Assembly (NCBI GenBank): GCA_016929525.1
Contig: JAFGIP010000111.1
Span: forward strand, 1 to 64,000
Length of the DNA: 64,000 nt
Direction of reading: 5' to 3'
Source of the DNA: Bacteroidales bacterium
GTDB taxonomy: Bacteria > Bacteroidota > Bacteroidia > Bacteroidales > UBA10428
The translations under genes were made by a program, and so were the position numbers. The first letter of the stretch is position 1; each line of letters opens with the position of its first letter. Under the pieces are notes generated by a model that was not told the origin of the DNA, made no database searches, and saw nothing but the letters and a program-made list of their open reading frames with translations. Below are positions 8,401 to 17,833 of the stretch, in pieces.

Positions 8401-8778
8401 TTGGAAAAAGTCCGGGTTGATAAATGGTTATGGGCAGTAAGGATTTATAAGACCAGAGCACAGGCTACAGATGCCTGTAAAGGGGGAAGGATTCTTGTGA
8501 ATGGGATTACTGCCAAGCCGTCAAAAGAATTAAAAGCCGGTGATATGATATTGATTAGGAAGCTGCCGGTTATTTATAGCTTTTTTGTAAAACAGGTTGT
8601 TGAAAAAAGATTATCTGCGAAACTTGTACCTGAATATCTTGAAGATCATACTTCGATTGAAGAACTTGAAAAACTAAGGGTAAATGAAACTTACTTTATA
8701 AAAAGGGATAAGGGAAGCGGCCGTCCTACAAAACGAGAAAGAAGACAGATTGATAAATTAAATGACCTAAAGGAATAG
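8401..8778 (+). CDS. S4-domain RNA-binding protein, HslR (Hsp15)-like
   Basis: The 125-residue protein carries an N-terminal S4 RNA-binding fold (residues 3-62: VRVDKWLWAVRIYKTRAQA, then GGRILVNG) and a basic C-terminal tail. This is the Hsp15/HslR pattern; in E. coli Hsp15 binds stalled 50S subunits carrying nascent chains and helps recycle them. No ATG is available at the conserved N-terminus, so translation must start at the TTG at 8401. A predicted promoter lies just upstream, leaving almost no leader. The stop is followed 3 bp later by the DUF4924 gene, probably co-transcribed. Confidence 0.85.
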   Translation: MEKVRVDKWLWAVRIYKTRAQATDACKGGRILVNGITAKPSKELKAGDMILIRKLPVIYSFFVKQVVEKRLSAKLVPEYLEDHTSIEELEKLRVNETYFIKRDKGSGRPTKRERRQIDKLNDLKE

Positions 8779-8781
8779 AAT

Positions 8782-9327
8782 ATGTTAATAGCCAGGGAAA
8801 AAAGAAAGCAAAATATCGCTGAATACATATTGTATTTGTGGCAAATAGAAGATACCATCCGGGCTTGTAAATTTAATATTGAAATGATAGAGGAGAGGGT
8901 AATCTCACAATTTAATGTTTCAGATAAACAAAGAGCTGAAATAAAAGACTGGTATGCAAATCTCATTCTAATGATGCATGAAGAAGGTATAAAAACAAAA
9001 GGCCATTTAATGATTCTTGAAGACCTGGTAAGAGACCTTGAACTTCTACATAATAAACTGATAAACGTTGATAAGGATCCGGCCTATATTGAACAGTATA
9101 AACGGGCACAACCAAATATTAAATATTTTGAAGAGAAACTGAGTGACAGCACCAGTTCAGAAATTGAACTATGTCTGAGTGCCCTGTATGGTCTTTTATT
9201 GCTCCGGCTTCAAAAGAAACAAATATCTCAGGAAACTTTGCAGGCAATGCAAACATTCAGCAATCTTCTGGCAATATTATCGAAGAAATATAAAGCTATT
9301 GGTAAACAAGGAGATAAGAAGATTTAA
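8782..9327 (+). CDS. DUF4924 family protein
   Basis: This 181-residue, mostly helical protein opens with the REKRKQNIAEYILYLWQIED stretch that I associate with the Bacteroidota family DUF4924. It has no signal peptide or membrane segment, so it is presumably cytosolic. Function is unknown. The start ATG lies 3 bp after the S4-domain gene, indicating an operon and a possible link to ribosome or RNA metabolism, though this is only context. The family call comes from recall of the N-terminal pattern. Confidence 0.72.
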   Translation: MLIAREKRKQNIAEYILYLWQIEDTIRACKFNIEMIEERVISQFNVSDKQRAEIKDWYANLILMMHEEGIKTKGHLMILEDLVRDLELLHNKLINVDKDPAYIEQYKRAQPNIKYFEEKLSDSTSSEIELCLSALYGLLLLRLQKKQISQETLQAMQTFSNLLAILSKKYKAIGKQGDKKI

Positions 9328-9636
9328 TGCTCTGCATATAAGATTTTTTATATGTTGTTTTATCTGAGATTGTTGTTAATTATGATAAAATCGTTTTAGC
9401 AATTAAAAAAATATACCTATCTTTTAACTCCCAATCGCAACATTTACCGCATAGCGCAGTATAATGTACACCACATCATTTTATAAATTATTTGAAAGGT
9501 AAGGAAGGTTTTTCAAATGAAGTGTACGATTTCTACTCAGCTTGTAAATAATATATCATGTTTTATACATATAAGTATTAATTACATGGCTATTATATAT
9601 TTTATTTAGATTTAAAGGTTTTAAAAATATTATGCA
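9328..9636. other. AT-rich intergenic region with a nested inverted repeat
   Basis: No gene is seen in these 309 bp. They contain an outer inverted pair GTACAC (9466-9471) / GTGTAC (9522-9527) and an inner perfect pair ATTTGAAA (9490-9497) / TTTCAAAT (9511-9518). The remainder is AT-rich and probably holds the promoter of the DUF362 gene, but no clear -7 box stands out. Confidence 0.6.
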
Positions 9637-12600
9637 ATGAAACTGAATGATTTACCTGAAAATTTGAGAAAATTTTATCTGAAACTGTTAAAGATGAAAG
9701 TACCGGCAAAATTAGCTTTTATCCTGCTGGGAATTGCATCAACAGTATGGTTTTTAATTCGTGTTATTCCAAAACCTTCGCGTGCAACATATCCGTGTAT
9801 GAAAGCTGCAGCACCGATTATGTCCAGTTTTGTGATATATCTTTTATCCATAAGCGGGTCGGTAATTGCATTTAAGAAGTTCAGATCGAAATTAACTTCA
9901 TCGAAATATGTTGCTGCAGCAGGTTTCCTCGTTGCAACTGTAATTACACTATTTATTGCAGGTTCAGTATATAATATTAAGTCGAATGCAATGGTCCTGA
10001 CAGATAAGGCATTTACCCCGAATGATCCTGTTGGAATGGCACAGGGACTAATGCCTGGCCGTGTAGTGTGGGTGTGGGATCAGGAAGCAACAGATGAAAC
10101 ATGTGTCAACGGACCCGGAGATTATTGGTTTGATAATACCAGTGGTGAAACGGTAGAAGAAATGATGTCAGATGGAATAATGGCTTATGCAGGCGAAGAA
10201 ACACTTGCAGATTCGTGGGATGCAATTTTCAGGTATTTCAACAACACTCATGATAACGGTGATGTGGGATATACCAGCGGAGAAAAAATATATATCAAAA
10301 TAAACCTTACCACTACAGGTGGATCAGTCGATAGTAATTATGACAGGTGGCAGAATTTTGATCAGATGGATGCGACACCGGAGGTGGTGCTGGCAATTCT
10401 TAAACAGCTTGTCGATATAGTTGGTGTTGCCCAGTCTGACATTTACATTGGTGATCCATTCAGGAAATTCCCGAATATGTACTGGGACATGTGTTATCCT
10501 GTATATCCGAGCGTAAATTATTGTGACGGATACGGTAACTATGGCCGTCATCAAACAGTACCAACTACTGAACATGTTATGAAATTTAGTGATGGCAATC
10601 TTGACTGGAGAATTCCACAGGAGTATGTTGATGCTGCATATCTTATTAATATACCCTGTTTGAAAACACATAATGAAGGAGGTATAACCATTGCAGCTAA
10701 AAATCATCAGGGAAGCGTATTACAGGATGGAGCATCTTCGACCGGGCAATATGCTATAGATATGCACTATCCCCTGCCGGCTAACTCATCCGGATTAGGT
10801 AACTACAGACATCTAGTAGATTATATGGGGCATGAAGATGTGGGTGGCAAGACATTACTGGTCATAGTTGATGGTATCTGGGGCGGACACAATTGGAATG
10901 GGAATGTTTTTAAATGGCAAATGACCCCGTTTAATGATGATTATCCTAACTCATTGTTTATAACACAGGATTTGGTTGCAATAGAATCGGTTTGTTTCGA
11001 TTTTCTTTTAACAGAATATGAAGATTGGTCTTCTGAGAAATACCCTTACATGAGTGGTGTGGAAGATTACATGTTACAGGCCGCCGATCCGGCTAACTGG
11101 GCAGAGGGTATTACATACGATCCTGAGGATGATGGTACTCCTTTAGGCAGTCTGGGCGTATATGAACACTGGAATAATGCTTTCCAGAAAAAGTATTCCC
11201 GCGATTTAGCCACAGGTGATGGTATTGAACTTGTAAAAGTAGGTGTATCGGATTCTCAACTTGATACAGAAAACAGCGGTTTGTTAAGCAACCAGGTTAA
11301 CAAGATCTTCGTTGACTCATTCGATGTTAAATGGTTTGCCACAGATAACGGTATTTCAAGATACGATGACACGGAGTGGGATACAATCAATACCGATAAT
11401 CATCTCTTAAATAATGTTGTTCACGATATTGCCTACGAGAAAACCGGTTACGGTGATGAGCTTTGGGTTGCAACTGAAGGGGGTCTTTCTGTAATGAGTT
11501 ATACAGTTGATGGTGTTAGTTCAGCAACAACATATCATAGGGGAAATTCGGAAATTGTTAGTGATACGGTTACTGCTGTCGGTGTTGACGCCAGACATAA
11601 CAGGTGGATTGGAACTGCAAGAGGGCTTAGTGTATATAAGGGAAGTGCCTGGGACAGTACGTTTGAATATGTTACAAGTCATCACGATACATTTGACTTT
11701 GATGGAATGCTGATAACTGCCATCGAAAGTTATGTGCCCGACAGCAATGCTTTAGTGGCAACTTATGGTGCAGGTGTTCCACGGTTCTCCAGAACCGATG
11801 TTGACGGCATAACAGGAGCATCAGCACTTGATACAATATGGGGAAGTATTCAGACACAACGAATTAATTCAATTACTGTCAGAGATTCAATGCAGTGGTT
11901 TGGAACCGGTGCGGGGATTGTCTCACACTATGGTTCAGATGTAAAAAATGGCTGGAACTGGTTTAACTCAACTGATGGACTTATTTCGGATACCGTGACT
12001 GCTGTTGAAATTGATGATGATAATAATATTTGGGTGGGAACCGATAAAGGACTTGTTATTATGCAGAATAATGGCCCATGGTACAAGTACACCGAAGATG
12101 AGGGCATTATTGATCCTTATATTAACGATATTAAGAAAGACTTTTCCGGCAATGTATGGATTGCAACCAATGGCGGTGTAGAAGTATTTGCCGGAGTTCC
12201 CGGCATTTTCCTCAGAACTCCGGATATCAGCCAGGCATGGGGACTTGTTGTCGACGATACATCATCATCAAATGCTAATATCTCCTGGACAAACGGAAGT
12301 GGAACAGGCAGGGTAGTATTTATGAAGGAAGGTTCAGACGGAGTTGTCACTCCGGTCGATAACGTCACCTATAACGCACATTCACTGTTTGGCGTTGGTT
12401 CTGAATTAGATGGGTGGTATTGTATTTATAAAGGAGATGGTAATAGTTTATATGTCCGCGGATTATCTGCGAATACCGAATACAGGGTGATGGTATGTGA
12501 ATATGTTGGCGGTTCCGGTGAAGAGTACTATGCTACAAATACCATATATAATAATCCGATAAATTTCACTACTCCTGATATTACAATCAGTTTACCATCA

Positions 12601-12843
12601 CTGACCAAAGGAAATGTAAATGTTTATCCTGTGCCTTTTAACAATCAGCTGAATATTCAGGTTGATGCAGAACATATTGGAAGTATGGCATCAATATATG
12701 ATTTTAATGGACGGCTTGTAATGAGTGCAGTTCTTGATAATGAAAACAATACTTTAATAACAAATGAACTGATCACGGGAGTTTATATACTTCAGATTAA
12801 GAATCAGACAGAAAGTATAAATTATAAAATTGTGAAGCGATAG
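9637..12843 (+). CDS. Membrane-anchored DUF362 / beta-propeller protein with T9SS type A tail
   Basis: The 1068-residue protein has four parts. Residues 1-111 hold three hydrophobic segments (about 24-44, 58-79, 91-111) with a conserved YPCM between the first two. Residues about 200-480 match DUF362 (KIYIKINLTTTGG, then LINIPCLKTH and AAKNHQGS). Residues about 545-860 contain repeats of the two-component-regulator propeller type (KWFATDNGISRYD, NIWVGTDKGLVIM, NVWIATNGGVEVF). A fibronectin-like stretch precedes a C-terminal T9SS type A sorting domain (about 985-1068) starting VYPVPFNN and ending YKIVKR. The multi-span N-terminus is unusual for a T9SS cargo, which normally has a simple Sec signal. 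Function is unknown. Confidence 0.82.
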   Translation: MKLNDLPENLRKFYLKLLKMKVPAKLAFILLGIASTVWFLIRVIPKPSRATYPCMKAAAPIMSSFVIYLLSISGSVIAFKKFRSKLTSSKYVAAAGFLVATVITLFIAGSVYNIKSNAMVLTDKAFTPNDPVGMAQGLMPGRVVWVWDQEATDETCVNGPGDYWFDNTSGETVEEMMSDGIMAYAGEETLADSWDAIFRYFNNTHDNGDVGYTSGEKIYIKINLTTTGGSVDSNYDRWQNFDQMDATPEVVLAILKQLVDIVGVAQSDIYIGDPFRKFPNMYWDMCYPVYPSVNYCDGYGNYGRHQTVPTTEHVMKFSDGNLDWRIPQEYVDAAYLINIPCLKTHNEGGITIAAKNHQGSVLQDGASSTGQYAIDMHYPLPANSSGLGNYRHLVDYMGHEDVGGKTLLVIVDGIWGGHNWNGNVFKWQMTPFNDDYPNSLFITQDLVAIESVCFDFLLTEYEDWSSEKYPYMSGVEDYMLQAADPANWAEGITYDPEDDGTPLGSLGVYEHWNNAFQKKYSRDLATGDGIELVKVGVSDSQLDTENSGLLSNQVNKIFVDSFDVKWFATDNGISRYDDTEWDTINTDNHLLNNVVHDIAYEKTGYGDELWVATEGGLSVMSYTVDGVSSATTYHRGNSEIVSDTVTAVGVDARHNRWIGTARGLSVYKGSAWDSTFEYVTSHHDTFDFDGMLITAIESYVPDSNALVATYGAGVPRFSRTDVDGITGASALDTIWGSIQTQRINSITVRDSMQWFGTGAGIVSHYGSDVKNGWNWFNSTDGLISDTVTAVEIDDDNNIWVGTDKGLVIMQNNGPWYKYTEDEGIIDPYINDIKKDFSGNVWIATNGGVEVFAGVPGIFLRTPDISQAWGLVVDDTSSSNANISWTNGSGTGRVVFMKEGSDGVVTPVDNVTYNAHSLFGVGSELDGWYCIYKGDGNSLYVRGLSANTEYRVMVCEYVGGSGEEYYATNTIYNNPINFTTPDITISLPSLTKGNVNVYPVPFNNQLNIQVDAEHIGSMASIYDFNGRLVMSAVLDNENNTLITNELITGVYILQIKNQTESINYKIVKR

Positions 12844-12861
12844 GCTTTTATTAGTATTGAA

Positions 12862-12887
12862 AGGCCCCGAAAGCGGGGCTTTTTTAT
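12862..12887 (+). terminator. Rho-independent terminator after the DUF362 gene
   Basis: The stem GCCCCG (12864-12869) with loop AAAG pairs with CGGGGC (12874-12879) and is followed by an eight-base T run. It lies between two convergent genes and overlaps the last codons of the flavin reductase on the other strand. Confidence 0.88.
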
Positions 12888-13408
12888 TTTTTAATGTAGC
12901 AACCAACAATTTTCCCGATATATATCCGGTGATAGTCTTTGTCAGGGTAAATGCTTTTATCAATATCAGCCATTAAAAAATTTTCAGGCTTAATATCATC
13001 AAAATATATTTTACGACACTCAATTGCCAGCCTCGACTGCTCATAGATGATTGCACCATTATTTGTTTCTACAGGTATTAATCCTGTTGCTTTAATTTTA
13101 TCAACATTTCTTCCCGAATTTGAACCACAGAACTGTAATATTTTTTTATCAGAACTTTCAAAAAAACATAATGTGAAAAGGTCATTCTGTTCAGCAAAAT
13201 TGTAGGTATATCTTGTAGGTCTGATAAAACATATTGCAACGGGCATATTCCATAAAACCCCGATTGTACCCCAACTGGCAGTCATTGTATTGAAATTATC
13301 AGGTTCCCCGGCAGTTATCAGCATCCATCCATCGCCAATGGCTTTTATAAAATTATCTGTTAACGCAGCAGGATTTATAGTTTCAAAAAAGTTGTCTGTA
13401 TGTTTCAT
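12884..13408 (-). CDS. Flavin reductase-like FMN-binding protein
   Basis: This 174-residue cytosolic protein fits the flavin-reductase-like split-barrel family that binds FMN and transfers electrons from NAD(P)H or serves as a small flavoprotein. Visible features are the N-terminal WMLITAGEPDNFNTMTASWG block with the TAS-W pattern, the following PVAICFIRPTRYTYNF, and the FCGSNSGRNVDK segment. The physiological substrate is not evident. It diverges from the SBF transporter gene across 80 bp, so the two could share a control region. Confidence 0.85.
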   Translation of the reverse strand: MKHTDNFFETINPAALTDNFIKAIGDGWMLITAGEPDNFNTMTASWGTIGVLWNMPVAICFIRPTRYTYNFAEQNDLFTLCFFESSDKKILQFCGSNSGRNVDKIKATGLIPVETNNGAIIYEQSRLAIECRKIYFDDIKPENFLMADIDKSIYPDKDYHRIYIGKIVGCYIKK

Positions 13409-13488
13409 ATGATTTGAATTTGTTCAGGATTGCAATTTTTACAATTTATGTATATTTAACAAGCCTTACTATTTAAAAATCTTACCAA

Positions 13489-14442
13489 ATGCACGAGTCC
13501 CTCCTTCAACTTGATAAGATCAGACTGAATTTTTCTACCGAGGGACTTTTGGTCCTTAATCTGACTCTGGCATTTATAATGTTTGGCGTAGCACTCGGAA
13601 TTAAATTCGAACACTTCAAAGAATTATGGAATAACAAACGATACCCGATTCTGGGATTTATTTCTCAGTTTTTTGTTCTGCCTGCTGTAACGGTACTGGT
13701 AATTATTTTATTAAATCGATTTATAACACCAACTATAGCGCTGGGAATGATATTGGTAGCGAGTTGTCCCGGAGGGAATATTTCAAATTTTATTTCAGCA
13801 CTGGCAAAGGGCAATGCGGCATTATCTGTTACATTAACGGCAATTGCCACCATCTCGGCTATTGTAATGACACCATTTAATTTTTTATTCTGGGGAGGTG
13901 TTTATACCAGATTCTTAAGCAGGTTTGATACTGAAGGTTTACTCAGGCCATTAGAAATTAGCCCGTATCATGTTTTTCAAACGGTTTTTATCTTACTGGG
14001 AATTCCTCTGATATTAGGAATGCTTTTCAATCATTATTTTCCAAAGGCAACCGAAAAGATAAACAAACCAATTAAGATATTATCGATACTTTGTTTTACT
14101 GCAATTGTGCTGCTTGCCTTTAAAAAGAACTACGATTATTTCCTTCTGTATATTAAATACATCTTTTTTATAGTGCTGGTTCATAATGCTGTTGGATTTA
14201 CTTCGGGTTATCTGTTTTCAGGAATAATAAAGTCAACTGAAACAATACGTCGTACCATTGCTATAGAAACTGGTATACAGAATTCCGGTCTTGCCCTGGT
14301 ATTGCTTTTTAATCCAAAGATCTTTCCAACAGACATGGCCATAGGCGGCATGGCATTTATTGCAGCGTGGTGGGGAATCTGGCATATTCTTGCAGGTTTA
14401 TCACTTGCCGGATTCTGGTCGTGGAGAAGACCCAGAGGTTAG
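13489..14442 (+). CDS. Bile acid:sodium symporter (SBF) family transporter
   Basis: The 317-residue integral membrane protein has eight to ten hydrophobic segments across its length. The motif ASCPGGNISNFISALAKGN and the later IETGIQNSGLA are the two crossed-helix signatures of the SBF/ASBT fold, in which sodium-coupled uptake of organic anions takes place. Bacterial members carry diverse substrates, so bile acid is not implied. The start ATG is the first available. A stand-alone gene, followed 62 bp later by an acyltransferase with its own predicted promoter. Confidence 0.88.
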   Translation: MHESLLQLDKIRLNFSTEGLLVLNLTLAFIMFGVALGIKFEHFKELWNNKRYPILGFISQFFVLPAVTVLVIILLNRFITPTIALGMILVASCPGGNISNFISALAKGNAALSVTLTAIATISAIVMTPFNFLFWGGVYTRFLSRFDTEGLLRPLEISPYHVFQTVFILLGIPLILGMLFNHYFPKATEKINKPIKILSILCFTAIVLLAFKKNYDYFLLYIKYIFFIVLVHNAVGFTSGYLFSGIIKSTETIRRTIAIETGIQNSGLALVLLFNPKIFPTDMAIGGMAFIAAWWGIWHILAGLSLAGFWSWRRPRG

Positions 14443-14471
14443 TAACCCTGAATTCTTTTAAGGCAGAATTT

Positions 14472-14479
14472 TATATTTG
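14472..14479 (+). promoter_or_regulatory. Predicted promoter -7 element TATATTTG
   Basis: TATATTTG matches TAnnTTTG and lies 25 bp before the acyltransferase ATG. No convincing -33 element is seen. Confidence 0.5.
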
Positions 14480-14504
14480 CAGTTGAATTAGAATTATTAA
14501 CGGA

Positions 14505-15872
14505 ATGTATAAGAGGGAAACTATTGATAAATGGTCAAAGCTGTACTGGTTGTTGCAGGTTTTTTTCGTAGGACCTACCTACAGGTTTTATTTTAAGAAA
14601 TTCCAGGTATATAATCGCGATAAAGTTCCGCGTGAAAAGTCTGTTATCTTAGCACCAAATCATCAGAATGCTCTTATGGATGCATTAAGTTTTGTGGCCG
14701 GCACACCCTGGCAGACAGTTTTTTTAATGCGCGCCGATGTTTTTAGAGGTGGTTTTGTTGAGCAGATATTAACTTTCATAAAAACCCTGCCGATTTTCAG
14801 GATTCGCGATGGAAGATCGACTCTGCAGAAGAATGATGAAATTTTCGACTTTGCTGTGCAGGTTCTGCATAACCAGATCAATCCGCTTTGCATGTTCCCC
14901 GAAGGTAATCACGGGGATAAACGCAGACTTCGTCCGCTTGTAAAGGGTATCTTCAGAATTGCATTTAAGGCACAGGAAAAATTCGGATCCGAACCAGGCG
15001 TTAAGATCATTACCGTTGGTTTGGATTACTCACATTATCAAAGGTTTCGTCAGACACTCTTTATGAATTTCGGCAGTACTGTTGAAGTTTCAGAATATTG
15101 GAATGATTATCTGGAAAATCCATCGGTTGCCATGAATAAACTGCGAGATAGACTGGCCGGGGAGATGAAAAAAGTAATGATCAATATTGAAACCGAAGAA
15201 TACTACGATCTGTATATGGGCCTCAGGAGTCTTTTCAGCAAGAAATTTTGCAGGGCCGATAAGCTTAAACAGGGTAATCTTATGCATCGTTTTCAGACCG
15301 ATAAAAAAATGATCGCATCTCTTGATAAATGTCTTGAAAAGGAACCTGACAGGATCAAAAAGTTAGGATCTAAGTATGACGAATATTTACGATTACGTAA
15401 AAAACTTAATTTTCGCGACTGGGTACCAGATAAAAAGCGTTACAGCATTATTGGCAATATAGCGGCCGTCTTGATTTCGGCTGTGACATGGCCGCTTGTG
15501 CTGCTTGGCTTATTCAATAACTGGCCAAATTTTTTCCTGCCTGTACATATGCGTAAGAAAATTAAGGATGCCCAGTTCCACAGCACGGCAACATGGGGTA
15601 CCGGCGTAGTGATAATGGTTATTTATTACTTTTTTTTGTCGATAACAGCAATTATAATTCTTCCTTACTGGTGGTTAGTATTATTATATATAATAACACT
15701 TCCTTCTTCGGGAATATTTATGCTTGATTACAGAAAATTCGTTATAAAATCATATCACCGTATAAGATATTCATTGGGACGAATAAGTAAAAATCCGGAG
15801 GTAAATAAATTCAAGTCAGTATATGATGAAATATTTCATGATACCGGGGAAATAATGAAAGCCTATGCCTGA
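14505..15872 (+). CDS. Lysophospholipid acyltransferase (PlsC-like) membrane protein
   Basis: The 455-residue protein has the acyltransferase motif APNHQNALMDA near residues 45-55, with His and Asp five residues apart as in the GPAT/LPLAT-like subgroup and not the four of classical PlsC. The second motif FPEGNHGDKRRLRP binds phosphate of the acceptor. Two or three hydrophobic segments lie in the last third (about 320-410). It probably acylates glycerolipid or another lipid acceptor at the inner membrane. The long C-terminal extension is typical of Bacteroidota homologues. Downstream are an SDR and a VOC protein on the same strand, perhaps co-transcribed. Confidence 0.85.
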   Translation: MYKRETIDKWSKLYWLLQVFFVGPTYRFYFKKFQVYNRDKVPREKSVILAPNHQNALMDALSFVAGTPWQTVFLMRADVFRGGFVEQILTFIKTLPIFRIRDGRSTLQKNDEIFDFAVQVLHNQINPLCMFPEGNHGDKRRLRPLVKGIFRIAFKAQEKFGSEPGVKIITVGLDYSHYQRFRQTLFMNFGSTVEVSEYWNDYLENPSVAMNKLRDRLAGEMKKVMINIETEEYYDLYMGLRSLFSKKFCRADKLKQGNLMHRFQTDKKMIASLDKCLEKEPDRIKKLGSKYDEYLRLRKKLNFRDWVPDKKRYSIIGNIAAVLISAVTWPLVLLGLFNNWPNFFLPVHMRKKIKDAQFHSTATWGTGVVIMVIYYFFLSITAIIILPYWWLVLLYIITLPSSGIFMLDYRKFVIKSYHRIRYSLGRISKNPEVNKFKSVYDEIFHDTGEIMKAYA

Positions 15873-15927
15873 AAATAGATGCCGGTATAAAAAAGATTGC
15901 TAATTTCACGAGTTTCAAAATCTATAC

Positions 15928-16722
15928 ATGGATTATAAAGAAAAGACAGTTTGGATCACCGGGGCTGCATCGGGAATCGGGAGGGCACTTGCTGTTGAAT
16001 ATGCTAAAAAGCAAGCCACTGTAATTCTTTCTGACAGGGATAAAGAAAATCTACAGGCAACCGTAAAGGAGTGTGAAAAACTAGGAACTAAGGCAGTTTA
16101 TGCACCTTTTGATCTCGCTAAAGCAGATGAAATAGAAAAAGCTGTCAACGATGTATTAAAAATCTATCCTAAAATAAATATTCTGATCAGTAACGGGGGT
16201 ATAAGTCAACGTTCTTATGCCATTGAAACACCTGTTGAAATTGACAGGAAAATCTTTGAGATTAATTTTTTTGGTGCTGTTACACTTACCAAAGCATTAC
16301 TCCCTGCATTGATAGCCGATGGCGGGGGACATATTTCTGTTACCAGCAGTATGACAGGTAAATTTGGATTTCCTTTACGCACTGCATACTGTGCATCTAA
16401 ACATGCTGTGCAGGGATATTTCGAAGCATTGCGTGCCGAGTTATACGACAAGAATGTTAAAGTGACAATTGTTTCACCGGGAAGAGTATATACAAATATT
16501 TCAATTAATGCCATCGATAAGGACGGCAAAGCTCACGGCATCCTGGATCCCGGTCAGACAAAAGGAATATCGGCAGAAAAGTGTGCCCGGAAAATTATGA
16601 AAGCTATTGAAAGGAATAAAAAAGAATTATGGGTTGGTGGATCAGAAATTCTAATGATTTATATTCGCAAATATATGTCTCCACTGTTTCATGTGTTAGC
16701 TCGTAAGATTAATCCAACCTAG
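15928..16722 (+). CDS. Short-chain dehydrogenase/reductase
   Basis: A 264-residue classical SDR. The NAD(P)-binding motif TGAASGIG is at residues 11-18, the structural NNAG motif appears as SNGG (88-91), and the catalytic triad is Ser141, Tyr154 and Lys158 in the YCASK motif. The pattern KHAVQGYFEALRAEL and the C-terminal region resemble the DHRS7-like subgroup acting on lipids or steroids, but the substrate cannot be read from sequence. It follows the acyltransferase by 55 bp and precedes the VOC gene by 33 bp. Confidence 0.88.
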   Translation: MDYKEKTVWITGAASGIGRALAVEYAKKQATVILSDRDKENLQATVKECEKLGTKAVYAPFDLAKADEIEKAVNDVLKIYPKINILISNGGISQRSYAIETPVEIDRKIFEINFFGAVTLTKALLPALIADGGGHISVTSSMTGKFGFPLRTAYCASKHAVQGYFEALRAELYDKNVKVTIVSPGRVYTNISINAIDKDGKAHGILDPGQTKGISAEKCARKIMKAIERNKKELWVGGSEILMIYIRKYMSPLFHVLARKINPT

Positions 16723-16755
16723 GCAAGATTATAAAATTAAGATAAACGGATTTAT

Positions 16756-17826
16756 ATGAAGGAGAAGATAATTAGCGGAATTCAACAGATTGGAATCGGA
16801 GTACCCAACGTGCATGAGGCATGGGGCTGGTATAAGAAGTATTTTGGTATGGATGTGCGGATATTTGAGGAAGCGGCACCCGCAAATCATATGCTACCTT
16901 ATACAGGTGGTAAAACGAGAAACAGGCATGCTGCTCTTACCATCAATCTGTCGGGAGGCGGTGGTTTTGAAATATGGCAATATACCGACCGCACGCCCAT
17001 AGCTCCCGAATTTGAAATTCAGCTGGGGGATCTGGGTATATATGCAGCTAAGATCAAGAGTAAAAATGTACAGGCCACATACAACTTGTTCAAAGAAGAA
17101 GGGCTCGATATAGTTGGCGACCTGTATGAGAAAGATGGCAAAAAGCATTTTTATGTTCGTGACCCATATAATAATATTTTTCAGATTGTACCCAGCCAGA
17201 ACTGGTTCAGAAACGAGAAGAAACTCACAGGTGCTTCATATGGTGCTGTAATTGGTGTTACAAATATGGATAAATCCGTGGAGTTTTATAGCAGTATTCT
17301 TGGTTATGATGAAATAATCAGTAATGAAACGGGAACGTTCGACGATTTTAAAGCATTGTCAGGAGGTGATAAAAAATTTCGCAGGGTTATATTGAAGCAC
17401 AGTAAACCCAGGCTGGGAGCATTCAGCCTGTTATTCGGAACAAGCCAGATCGAACTTGTACAGGTACTCGATCGCAAACCGGAGAAAATATATAAAGATC
17501 GATACTGGGGTGACCTTGGTTTTATCCATATCTGCTACGATATCATTGGCATGTCGCTGCTGCGTGAAGAGTGTAAGGCAAAAGGCTGTCCGTTTACAGT
17601 AGATACCGGCGATACTTTCGATATGGGAGAGGCTGCAGGGGCATTTTCCTATACTGAAGATCCCGACGGTGCATTAATTGAGTTTGTTGAAACACATCGG
17701 ATACCTATTCATAAAAAAATGGGAATATACCTGAACCTCAGAAAACGTAATCCCGAAAAAGCATTACCTAACTGGATGGTAAAAGCCCTGTCGTTCAACA
17801 GGGCTAAAGACATTAAAATTTTATAG
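16756..17826 (+). CDS. Two-domain VOC (glyoxalase/dioxygenase fold) protein
   Basis: The 356-residue protein holds two vicinal-oxygen-chelate domains. The first spans about residues 5-150 (IQQIGIGVPNVHEAWGWYKK to RDPYNNIFQIVPS) and the second about 158-320 (AVIGVTNMDKSVEFYSSILG to EDPDGALIEFVE). This arrangement resembles extradiol dioxygenases and 4-hydroxyphenylpyruvate-dioxygenase relatives. Candidate metal ligands are His55 (NRHAAL), the histidine of FIHICYD and the glutamate of IEFVE. The reaction is unknown. It ends just before a palindromic repeat that separates it from the convergent gld operon. Confidence 0.8.
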   Translation: MKEKIISGIQQIGIGVPNVHEAWGWYKKYFGMDVRIFEEAAPANHMLPYTGGKTRNRHAALTINLSGGGGFEIWQYTDRTPIAPEFEIQLGDLGIYAAKIKSKNVQATYNLFKEEGLDIVGDLYEKDGKKHFYVRDPYNNIFQIVPSQNWFRNEKKLTGASYGAVIGVTNMDKSVEFYSSILGYDEIISNETGTFDDFKALSGGDKKFRRVILKHSKPRLGAFSLLFGTSQIELVQVLDRKPEKIYKDRYWGDLGFIHICYDIIGMSLLREECKAKGCPFTVDTGDTFDMGEAAGAFSYTEDPDGALIEFVETHRIPIHKKMGIYLNLRKRNPEKALPNWMVKALSFNRAKDIKIL

Positions 17827-17833
17827 AATGCCT

